A stretch of DNA of 5,318 nucleotides from Thermococcaceae archaeon (GTDB taxonomy: Archaea; Methanobacteriota_B; Thermococci; Thermococcales; Thermococcaceae). The stretch spans positions 1-5,318 of the forward strand of contig JALSON010000027.1 in the NCBI GenBank assembly GCA_026986455.1, in the 5' to 3' direction. The position numbers and the translations under genes were made by a program. Shown here piece by piece: positions 1 to 5,235 of the stretch. How positions within the stretch are numbered: the first letter of the stretch is position 1; each line of letters opens with the position of its first letter. The notes beneath the pieces are model-generated. The model searched no databases. It was given only the letters and a program-made list of their open reading frames with translations, and was not told where the DNA came from.

Positions 1-1156
1 CGGACACGATCCCCTCGATGTAAGGCTGATTATGAGGCCGACGAGCGAAACAGCGATGTATTCCATGTTCTCCCTGTGGATTCGCTCCCACGCTGACCTT
101 CCATTCAAAATCTACCAGATAGTCAACGTCTACCGCTATGAAACCAAACATACAAGGCCTTTAATCAGGGTCAGGGAGATAAGCAGGTTTTTTGAGGCCC
201 ACACAGCCCACGACAGCTTCGAGGATGCGGAGAGGCAGATAAGGGAAGACCTTGAGATATTCGGAAGGCTCATGGAGAAACTTGCAATGCCCTACATCGT
301 CTCAAAGAGGCCTGAATGGGACAAGTTTCCCGGTGCCTACTACTCCCTTGGCGCTGAGGTCATGATGCCGGACGGCAGGACGCTGCAGATAGGAACCATG
401 CACAACTACAGGCAGAACTTCGCAAAGGCATACAACATCCAGTACGAGACCGAGAGCGGGGAGCATGAGTACGTGCACCAGACGACCTACGGGATGAGTG
501 AGCGTCTTTTGGCGGCTGTTATGGCGGTTCATGGGGACGATAGGGGCATTGTTTTACCGCCTGCAATAGCACCGATACAGGTCGTAATAGTGCCGATTCC
601 CAAGAAGGACTCACCGTATGATGTGCATGCGTATGCAAGGGGCATCGCGGAGGAGCTCCGGAGTTCGGGTTTCAGAGTCCACGTTGATTTCAGGGATATA
701 AGGCCCGGGAGGAAGTTCTACGACTGGGAGCTGAAGGGCGTGCCGCTGAGGATAGAGGTCGGACCGAGGGACATTGAAAACGGAAAGGCTGTGCTTGCAA
801 GGAGGGACACGCTTGAAAAATTCACGGTTGGGCGGAGTGAGCTTGTGGAAAGAGTTAAAGAAACCCTCGATGCAATTCACAGGAACCTCCATGAGAGGGC
901 AAAGGAGTTCCTTGAGGGCCACATAAAGCGCGTTGATACCATTGAGGAGGCAAGGGCGGTCTTCGAGGATAGGCGGGGAGTAGTGGAGATTCCCTGGTGC
1001 GGTGAGGAGAGCTGCGGTCTTGAGATGGAGGAGATACTCGACGCGAAGATGCTTGGAACGCCCTATCCTGATGAGAAAGCGAAGATTGAGGGCAAAAAAT
1101 GTGCCCACTGTGGAAAAGAGGCCAGGTTCGTGGCGAGATTTGCCAGAACCTACTGA
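1..1156 (+). CDS. proS: Prolyl-tRNA synthetase, archaeal/eukaryotic type, 5'-truncated by window edge
   Basis: Class IIa aminoacyl-tRNA synthetase that charges tRNA-Pro with proline in the cytoplasm. The reading frame is open from base 2 with no start codon that fits, so the gene begins upstream; the ATG at 32 is internal (it is the Met of the conserved [10 protein letters not shown] stretch). About 384 residues are visible; the family in Thermococcales is about 480, so roughly 100 N-terminal residues are missing. Visible in order: RPTSET proline/ATP-site segment (32-55), class II motif 2 with [14 protein letters not shown] (about 164-214), motif 3 region GMSERLLAA with its Arg codon at 503-505 followed by HGDDRG and LPPAIAP, an anticodon-binding domain starting at IQVVIVPIP (about 575), and a C-terminal domain with four Cys (codons at 998, 1013, 1100, 1109) that fits a zinc site, ending in the terminal Tyr typical of this type. 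The bacterial-type editing insertion is not present in the part seen. Stop TGA at 1154. Confidence 0.97.
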   Translation, partial: GHDPLDVRLIMRPTSETAMYSMFSLWIRSHADLPFKIYQIVNVYRYETKHTRPLIRVREISRFFEAHTAHDSFEDAERQIREDLEIFGRLMEKLAMPYIVSKRPEWDKFPGAYYSLGAEVMMPDGRTLQIGTMHNYRQNFAKAYNIQYETESGEHEYVHQTTYGMSERLLAAVMAVHGDDRGIVLPPAIAPIQVVIVPIPKKDSPYDVHAYARGIAEELRSSGFRVHVDFRDIRPGRKFYDWELKGVPLRIEVGPRDIENGKAVLARRDTLEKFTVGRSELVERVKETLDAIHRNLHERAKEFLEGHIKRVDTIEEARAVFEDRRGVVEIPWCGEESCGLEMEEILDAKMLGTPYPDEKAKIEGKKCAHCGKEARFVARFARTY

Positions 1157-1171
1157 CCTCCCTATTTTTCT
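1157..1171 (+). terminator. Pyrimidine/T-rich terminator after proS
   Basis: Directly after the proS stop the + strand is pyrimidine-rich (CCTCCCTATTTTTCT), with a T5 run at 1165-1169. Archaeal RNA polymerase terminates on T-rich non-template tracts without needing a hairpin. The composition flips to purine at 1172, where the opposing gene's tract begins. The role is inferred from composition and position only. Confidence 0.45.
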
Positions 1172-1195
1172 GAAAAGAAATTGAAAGGAAAAGGG
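1172..1195 (-). terminator. Pyrimidine/T-rich terminator after the small secreted-protein gene
   Basis: Read on the - strand, the 24 bases after the TAG stop at 1196-1198 are almost purely pyrimidine, with several runs of 3-4 T. This fits an archaeal T-tract terminator for the small gene, back to back with the proS tract. No stable hairpin is seen; the short TTTTC/GAAAA complementarity near 1166-1176 has no room for a loop. Inferred. Confidence 0.45.
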
Positions 1196-1579
1196 CTACC
1201 TCTTTATTTCAGTTGTGTTGAGGGCAAGTTTGAGGACTCCTACGGCTTCCCTTATGTATCTGTATGCCCTCAGCATTTCATAGGGGAGAGGAAAGCCGTA
1301 TTTCCCAAAGCCGCCCACAGCCTTTTTGAACTGGATCGTGGCGTTATCGTACAGTGCCTGAGCAAACGTAAGTGTCTGATTGTCCACCCCTGCGGCGATG
1401 CTCTCGTTGTAGAGTTTCCCGAACTGCACGTCATACTTCATGTATGCATAGTACCAGTATATTGAAATCTTTGCAAGAGCCTGCGCTCTCTTGGTTTCCG
1501 ATGGAATATAGGCCGCCCCGGCTAATGGAAGCGCCAGGAACATCAGAAGGAGTCCCAACGCGAGGATTTTCCTTTTCAT
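1196..1579 (-). CDS. Small secreted or surface protein of unknown function, 127 aa, with signal peptide and four N-glycosylation sequons
   Basis: I do not recognise a named family. The N-terminus is a textbook signal peptide: basic MKRK, a hydrophobic core of about 16 residues rich in Leu/Ala, and a likely cleavage near Ala20-Gly-Ala-Ala23, leaving about 104 residues outside the membrane. The mature part looks mainly helical, is rich in Tyr and other aromatics (YWYYAYMKY at 41-49) and has no Cys. Four N-X-S/T sequons are present at N58, N67, N79 and N121, a high density that fits a glycosylated archaeal surface protein. The ATG at 1577-1579 is chosen because GGAGGTG lies 6 bases before it and the signal peptide follows directly; the frame stays open to an ATG at 1654, but that extension would be hydrophilic and would run through the TATA box and the palindrome. 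It converges with proS and diverges from the carbamoyltransferase, and appears to be a single-gene unit. A role in an envelope or binding complex is possible, but nothing in the sequence shows it. Confidence 0.85.
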   Translation of the reverse strand: MKRKILALGLLLMFLALPLAGAAYIPSETKRAQALAKISIYWYYAYMKYDVQFGKLYNESIAAGVDNQTLTFAQALYDNATIQFKKAVGGFGKYGFPLPYEMLRAYRYIREAVGVLKLALNTTEIKR

Positions 1580-1585
1580 GGGGAA

Positions 1586-1592
1586 CACCTCC
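1586..1592 (-). promoter_or_regulatory. Ribosome binding site GGAGGTG deciding the small gene's start
   Basis: On the - strand GGAGGTG is followed by the 6-base spacer TTCCCC and ATG at 1579. It is a full match to the complement of the archaeal 16S 3' end and settles the start 25 codons inside the longest open frame. Confidence 0.85.
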
Positions 1593-1611
1593 ACTAATGT
1601 GTCTATCTCAA

Positions 1612-1627
1612 TATTTTTAAATTTTCC
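1612..1627 (-). promoter_or_regulatory. BRE plus TATA box of the small secreted-protein gene
   Basis: On the - strand GGAAAA (1627-1622, BRE-like) is followed immediately by TTTAAAAATA (1621-1612, TATA). Counting about 26 bases from the TATA centre puts transcription start near 1588-1596, giving a very short leader that begins at or just before the GGAGGTG site. Good match to Thermococcales promoters; the start site itself is inferred. Confidence 0.65.
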
Positions 1628-1639
1628 TCCCCTGCGGTT

Positions 1640-1654
1640 GTGAGACATTCTCAC
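1640..1654. promoter_or_regulatory. Perfect 15-base palindrome, candidate operator in the divergent promoter region
   Basis: GTGAGA-CAT-TCTCAC is a perfect 6-base inverted repeat around a 3-base spacer. It lies upstream of both TATA boxes: 12 bases from the BRE of the small gene and about 30 bases before the TATA of the carbamoyltransferase gene. This spacing would suit a dimeric regulator acting on either or both genes. It does not match the sugar-regulator motif (TATCAC-N5-GTGATA) or the SurR motif (GTTNNNAAC) known from Thermococcales. Function is inferred. Confidence 0.4.
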
Positions 1655-1684
1655 CTTTTAGGCAAGTCCTTTAGAAACCCAACC

Positions 1685-1691
1685 TTTAAAA
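1685..1691 (+). promoter_or_regulatory. Candidate TATA box of the carbamoyltransferase gene
   Basis: TTTAAAA lies 29 bases before the ATG at 1714, so transcription would begin at or within a few bases of that ATG (a nearly leaderless transcript). The preceding bases (CCAACC) are a poor BRE match. An alternative, weaker box TTTAGAAA at 1671-1678 would start transcription near 1700 and leave a leader of about 14 bases. Confidence 0.45.
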
Positions 1692-1697
1692 GAGGAA

Positions 1698-1713
1698 GGT
1701 GGAATGCACCACC
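1698..1713 (+). promoter_or_regulatory. GC-rich inverted repeat abutting the carbamoyltransferase start codon
   Basis: GGTGG (1698-1702) and CCACC (1709-1713) are perfect complements around the 6-base loop AATGCA, and the ATG follows with no gap. The left arm contains the only SD-like sequence (AGGTG, 1697-1701; 12-base spacer, longer than usual), so in RNA the hairpin would hide the SD. In DNA it would lie between TATA and the start site, a repressor-type position. Either role is inference. Confidence 0.35.
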
Positions 1714-3324
1714 ATGATTTTAGGAATCCACGACGGTCACGACGCAGGAGCCGTGCTAATAGACGACGGAAGGATATTCACCCTCAACGAGGAAAGGCTC
1801 AACAGAATCAAAAAATATCGGGGCTTCCCAGTTCTGAGTGTTGGGAAAGTAATGGAGATAGTTGGGGCATCGCCGGAAGACGTTGAAATCATAGCGATCG
1901 CGGGGATATTCAGAAAGCAGAAACGCCTGCTTGAACTGGATAGGAGCCTCAGAGCAATATTCGGTGCGGACTTCAAGAAGAAAGTCCTCTTAGTCGAGCA
2001 TCACTTAGCTCACTCAGCCTCGGCTTACTACACCTCCGGCTGGAGAGATGCCCTCGCTGTAAGCATTGATGCGGCCGGAGACGGGCTCAGCTCCTCGATT
2101 TACATCGCGAGAGACGGTGAGATGATACGAATTGCCCAGAGCACTTATCTGGATTCCCTCGGCGACTTCTACGCCTCCGTTACCGAGCTTCTTGGGTTCA
2201 AGCCGATGCGCCACGAGGGCAAGGTCATGAGTTTGGCGGCGTACGGCAGGCCAGCCTACGATCTGAGCTCGATAATCGAGCTGAACGGCCTGAGCTTCGA
2301 CAACCATCTCGGGCTCATTGGGATTGAGGCTACGAGAAAGCTCGTCCAGTTCTTCGGCTACCCCCTTTCGAGGGCAAAGGAAATAGCCATGGAGATGAAG
2401 CGGGGAAATCTCGAAGGAAAGTTCCAGAGAAAGGCCATGGATATAGCGGCGAGCGCCCAGGCGCATCTGGAGAAGCTGATTGACGAGCTTGGAATTAAAC
2501 TAATGGGCTATGGTCTTCCCATAGCGTATGCCGGCGGAGTTGCTCAGAATGTCAAGGCCAACGCGGTTCTGAGGCAGGTTCTTGGGGACGATAATCTCTG
2601 GGTCTTTCCGGCTATGGACGACGGGGGTCTGGCATTCGGCGCCGCGGTCTTTGTGAAGGCCCAGTTTGAGAGGCTTGACGGGAAGTGGAAGCCCTTTAAG
2701 CTGGAGCACGTCTACCTCGGGCCGGCCTACGGGGAAGAGGATGTCGAGGGGCTTCTGAAGAGGGAAGAGCTTGAGTTCGAGGAGGTAAGCGAGATTCCGA
2801 GCTTCGTGGCGGATGCCCTGGCTGACGGCAAACTGGTGGGGTTCTTCCAGGGAGCAATGGAGTTTGGGCCGAGGGCTCTGGGCAACCGTTCCATTTTAGC
2901 CGACCCGAGGGATGAGGGCGTCAAGGATAGGCTCAACGTTGCTCTAAGGAGGGACGTCTTCCAGCCATTCGCGCCTTCCCTGCTGTGGGAAAAAGCTGAG
3001 AAATACCTCGAAGACCTCGGAGGAAAGCCGAACGAGTTCATGACGATGAGCTACACTGCGAGCGAAAGCTTTAGGGAGCTCGCCCCCGCTGTCATTCACG
3101 TGGACGGCACAACGAGGCCGCAGGCGGTAAGAAAGGAAATCAACCCGACTTACCACGAAGTCATCAAAGCCTTCGAGCGGAAGACAGGCCTTGGAGCGAT
3201 TTTAAATACCAGTTTCAACATGCACGGCGAGCCGATAGTCTGCTCACCCGAGGATGCTTTGGGGACGTTCCGGAAGGCAAATCTTGACCTGCTCGTCCTT
3301 GAAGGACATGCTGTTCATCAGTGA
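1714..3324 (+). CDS. Carbamoyltransferase, NodU/CmcH/TobZ family, 536 aa
   Basis: Predicted to transfer a carbamoyl group from carbamoyl phosphate to a hydroxyl group of an unknown acceptor via a carbamoyl-adenylate, as described for TobZ. Two domains are visible. The Kae1-like N-terminal domain (about 1-330) has HHLAH at 96-100 (metal-binding HxxxH), D119 and D123 in SIDAAGDG, HEGKVMSLAAYG at 167-178, YAGGVAQN at 272-279 and MDDGG at 301-305. The YrdC-like C-terminal domain (about 360-536) has EFGPRALGNRSILADPR at 383-399, HVDGTTRPQ at 462-470 and LNTSFNMHGEP at 497-507. No key motif is broken and the length is normal for the family. I chose ATG 1714 because family members begin with the strand leading into GIHDGHDA; an in-frame GTG at 1699 would add five residues (MECTT) with no good SD. 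No partner gene such as a glycosyltransferase or polyketide synthase is adjacent. It is distinct from HypF (no acylphosphatase or zinc-finger domains) and from Kae1 itself. Confidence 0.93.
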   Translation: MILGIHDGHDAGAVLIDDGRIFTLNEERLNRIKKYRGFPVLSVGKVMEIVGASPEDVEIIAIAGIFRKQKRLLELDRSLRAIFGADFKKKVLLVEHHLAHSASAYYTSGWRDALAVSIDAAGDGLSSSIYIARDGEMIRIAQSTYLDSLGDFYASVTELLGFKPMRHEGKVMSLAAYGRPAYDLSSIIELNGLSFDNHLGLIGIEATRKLVQFFGYPLSRAKEIAMEMKRGNLEGKFQRKAMDIAASAQAHLEKLIDELGIKLMGYGLPIAYAGGVAQNVKANAVLRQVLGDDNLWVFPAMDDGGLAFGAAVFVKAQFERLDGKWKPFKLEHVYLGPAYGEEDVEGLLKREELEFEEVSEIPSFVADALADGKLVGFFQGAMEFGPRALGNRSILADPRDEGVKDRLNVALRRDVFQPFAPSLLWEKAEKYLEDLGGKPNEFMTMSYTASESFRELAPAVIHVDGTTRPQAVRKEINPTYHEVIKAFERKTGLGAILNTSFNMHGEPIVCSPEDALGTFRKANLDLLVLEGHAVHQ

Positions 3325-3354
3325 ACCATTTGGCACTTCGATGAACATCTTTTC
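3312..3354 (+). terminator. Nested dyad plus T-rich tract over the carbamoyltransferase stop
   Basis: TGTTCATC (3312-3319) and GATGAACA (3340-3347) form a perfect 8-base outer stem. Inside it GTG (3321-3323) pairs with CAC (3334-3336) and CC (3326-3327) with GG (3332-3333). The stop codon at 3322-3324 lies within the structure, and TCTTTTC follows at 3348-3354. This could be a 3'-end hairpin with a weak T-tract, or a DNA dyad just upstream of the next promoter. Inferred from sequence symmetry only. Confidence 0.35.
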
Positions 3355-3360
3355 GTTGAG

Positions 3361-3373
3361 GTAAAGTTATAAA
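3361..3373 (+). promoter_or_regulatory. BRE and TATA box of the aminotransferase gene
   Basis: GTAAAG (3361-3366, BRE-like) is followed by TTATAAA (3367-3373). About 26 bases from the TATA centre falls at 3395-3398, on the cluster of start codons. No SD-like sequence is present between here and the gene, so a leaderless or near-leaderless transcript is likely. Confidence 0.65.
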
Positions 3374-3403
3374 CATTGTCCCGAAGAAAAAGCTGTGATG
3401 CTC

Positions 3404-4573
3404 ATGGCGCTGAGCGACAGACTAAGCCTGGTTAACCCTTCTGAAATTAGAAAGCTTTTTGATCTGGCTCAGGGCGTTGAGGGGCTCATTTCACTCGGCA
3501 TCGGTGAGCCGGACTTTGATACCCCCGAGCACATCAAGGAATACGCAAAGGAAGCTCTTGACAGAGGGATGACTCATTATGGCCCGAATGCAGGACTGAT
3601 GATGCTCAGGGAAGCCCTTGCATGGAAGCTCAAGGAACAGAACGGCATCGATGCCGACCCCAGGACACAGATCATGGTAACCATTGGAGCTAATCAGGCC
3701 CTCCTGATGGGGCTTGCAACGTTCCTCCGGGATGGCGAGGAGGTTCTCATCCCCGGCCCGATGTTCGTCAGCTACGCTCCGGCCGTTATTTTGGCAGGAG
3801 GAAAGCCGGTTGAGGTTCCGACCTATGAGGAAAACGAATTTAGGCTTTCTGTTGAAGACCTCGAAAAGCACGTGACCGAAAAGACAAGGGCGCTCATCAT
3901 AAACACCCCCAACAACCCAACCGGTGCGGTTCTCACCAGGAAGGACCTCGAAGAGATAGGTAACTTCGCGGTGGAGCACGACCTAATAGTCTTCAGCGAT
4001 GAGGTTTACGAACACTTCGTTTACGACGGGGCCAGAAACCACAGCATAGCCTCCCTCGACGGCATGTTTGAGCGCACCATCACCATCAACGGTTTCTCAA
4101 AGACCTTCGCCATGACCGGATGGAGACTTGGATTCGTGGCCGCCCCTGAGTGGATAATCGAGAGGATGACCCGCTTCCAGATGTACAACGCCACCTGCCC
4201 GGTCACCTTCGCCCAGTACGCGGCGGCGAAGGCTCTGAAGGACGAGCGCAGCTGGAAGGCCGTCGAGGAGATGAGGAGGGAGTACGAACGCAGGAGAGAC
4301 CTCGTGTGGAAGAGGCTCAACGAGATGGGACTTCCAACCCTCAAGCCCAAGGGCGCCTTCTACATCTTCCCGCGCGTGAAAGACACGGGTCTGACCAGTA
4401 AGGAATTCAGCGAGCTGATGCTCAGGGAGGCAAAGGTTGCGGTCGTTCCGGGAAGCGCATTCGGAAGTGCAGGGGAGGGCTACATCAGGATAAGCTACGC
4501 CACAGCCTATGAAAAGCTCGAAGAGGCCATGGACAGAATGGAGAAAGTGCTGAGGGAGGAGAAGCTCGTTTAA
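3404..4573 (+). CDS. PLP-dependent aminotransferase, class I/II, probably aromatic amino acid aminotransferase
   Basis: Fold-type I aminotransferase moving an amino group between an amino acid (probably aromatic, with glutamate/2-oxoglutarate as partner) and a 2-oxo acid; cytoplasmic homodimer. In 389-residue numbering: GEPDFDTP at 34-41 in the substrate arm, THYGPNAG at 57-64, NNPTG at 170-174 with N171, SDEVY at 198-202 with D199 binding the PLP ring nitrogen and Y202 its O3', the Schiff-base lysine K233 in FSKTFAMTGWRLGF with R241 for the phosphate, and R362 in YIRISYA for the substrate carboxylate. The sequence closely matches my recollection of the P. horikoshii aromatic aminotransferase PH1371, including Lys233 and the MALSDRL start, which is why I chose ATG 3404. 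In-frame GTG 3395 and ATG 3398 are alternatives, and the promoter position favours 3398 (391 aa). The family also includes aspartate aminotransferase-like annotations, so substrate preference is inferred. Its stop overlaps that of the convergent phosphoesterase by 4 bases. Confidence 0.94.
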   Translation: MALSDRLSLVNPSEIRKLFDLAQGVEGLISLGIGEPDFDTPEHIKEYAKEALDRGMTHYGPNAGLMMLREALAWKLKEQNGIDADPRTQIMVTIGANQALLMGLATFLRDGEEVLIPGPMFVSYAPAVILAGGKPVEVPTYEENEFRLSVEDLEKHVTEKTRALIINTPNNPTGAVLTRKDLEEIGNFAVEHDLIVFSDEVYEHFVYDGARNHSIASLDGMFERTITINGFSKTFAMTGWRLGFVAAPEWIIERMTRFQMYNATCPVTFAQYAAAKALKDERSWKAVEEMRREYERRRDLVWKRLNEMGLPTLKPKGAFYIFPRVKDTGLTSKEFSELMLREAKVAVVPGSAFGSAGEGYIRISYATAYEKLEEAMDRMEKVLREEKLV

Positions 4574-5226
4574 AGCCTGAGAAGCTCAACGTTTCTGGCC
4601 TTTTTCTCCTTTTCGTCGAACTCAATGACCGCGTAGTGGCCCCTGAAGAGGGGGCCGGGGTTCACTATCACCGTATCACCGATTCTATCAACGCTCCTCG
4701 CCTCGTGAATGTGGCCGCATACGACGAGAGGGGGCTGATTCTTCTCGATGAATTCCCTCAATGCCCTGCTGCCGACGTGCATGCCGAGGTGTACCCTGTC
4801 AGCCCTTGTCCCGTGGGGCGGGGCATGGGAGAGGATTACATCGTCCTCTCTGTAATTTTTCAGGAGTATTTCCCGGATTTCTGCCTCTGTGAGCTCCCAT
4901 ATTGTGCTGAAGGGCGTTATGTTTGAACCGCCGATTCCAACGATGCCGGCTCCACCAACCTCAACGCGCCTGCTGTGGACGTTTATTCCGAGTTCGCTCA
5001 AAAGTTCCGGGACGTCCCTGCCGTCGCAGTTGCCGAAAACCGAAAAAACAGGTTTCCGAAGGGAAAGGAAGTGGCCGAGGATTTCCTCAGCTTTATCCCT
5101 TCCCTGAAAGTTCGTCAGGTCTCCGGCTATCAGGAGGAGGTCGAACTCCATGTCCTCCAGCATCTTCCCGAGCCTCTCCGCCTTCCCGCTCCTTCCGTGG
5201 ATGTCTGTGATTGCCACGATCCTCAT
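4570..5226 (-). CDS. Metallophosphoesterase, Icc-related, 218 aa
   Basis: Calcineurin-like phosphoesterase with a two-metal site, hydrolysing a phosphoester of unknown identity. All family motifs are intact: D8-I-H10 at the N-terminus, G35-D36, G65-N66-C67-D68 (the GNxD motif), H134 in LSHAPP, and G171-H172-I173-H174. Length is normal for a single-domain member and there is no signal peptide or membrane segment, so it is cytoplasmic. The SNITPFSTIWELTEAEI segment (101-117) recalls the archaeal Icc-related group (COG2129, by memory) rather than the YfcE/MJ0936 group. The ATG at 5224-5226 is supported by GGGAGG three bases before it and by the DIHG motif coming right after the first strand. It follows an HtpX-like gene with a 9-base gap, so the two are co-transcribed; the promoter is outside the window. 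The last dozen residues are Lys/Glu-rich (DEKEKKARN). Confidence 0.93.
   Translation of the reverse strand: MRIVAITDIHGRSGKAERLGKMLEDMEFDLLLIAGDLTNFQGRDKAEEILGHFLSLRKPVFSVFGNCDGRDVPELLSELGINVHSRRVEVGGAGIVGIGGSNITPFSTIWELTEAEIREILLKNYREDDVILSHAPPHGTRADRVHLGMHVGSRALREFIEKNQPPLVVCGHIHEARSVDRIGDTVIVNPGPLFRGHYAVIEFDEKEKKARNVELLRL
4601..4614 (+). terminator. T-rich tract likely ending the aminotransferase transcript inside the convergent gene
   Basis: The + strand reads T5-CTCC-T4-C, starting 28 bases after the aminotransferase stop. As the two convergent genes overlap there is no intergenic space, so this tract, which on the other strand encodes the Lys/Glu-rich tail of the phosphoesterase, is the nearest candidate for a T-rich archaeal terminator. 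Composition-based inference. Confidence 0.35.
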
Positions 5227-5229
5227 ATG

Positions 5230-5235
5230 CCTCCC
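5230..5235 (-). promoter_or_regulatory. Ribosome binding site GGGAGG of the phosphoesterase
   Basis: GGGAGG fills the space right after the upstream TGA (5236-5238) and is separated from ATG 5226 by only CAT. The spacer is shorter than usual, which may favour re-initiation by ribosomes finishing the upstream gene. Confidence 0.7.

Noticed and set aside
611..1108. Open frame of 165 codons on - antisense to proS
   Set aside because: The + strand frame is unmistakable ProRS; the antisense frame shows no family motifs and reflects codon bias of the real gene.
1181..1465. Open frame of 94 codons on + antisense to the small secreted-protein gene
   Set aside because: No ribosome binding site or recognisable domain; it covers most of a - strand gene that has a promoter, SD and signal peptide.
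1580..1654. In-frame N-terminal extension of the small secreted protein to an ATG at 1654 (25 more residues)
   Set aside because: It would run through the TATA box and half of the palindrome, place a hydrophilic stretch before the signal peptide, and ignore the perfect GGAGGTG site in front of ATG 1579.
1698..1713. Riboswitch in the carbamoyltransferase leader
   Set aside because: The predicted leader is too short for an aptamer; only a simple five-base hairpin is present.
2014..2466. Open frame of 150 codons on - antisense to the carbamoyltransferase
   Set aside because: Its translation shows no recognisable motifs, while the + frame carries all family motifs through this stretch.
3491..3979. 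Open frame of 162 codons on - antisense to the aminotransferase
   Set aside because: It has no SD or domain signal and lies entirely within a strongly conserved gene on the other strand.
4578..4588. Short inverted repeat TGAG-AAG-CTCA after the aminotransferase stop as a hairpin terminator
   Set aside because: A four-base stem with a three-base loop is too weak and is part of phosphoesterase codons; the nearby T-tract is a better candidate.
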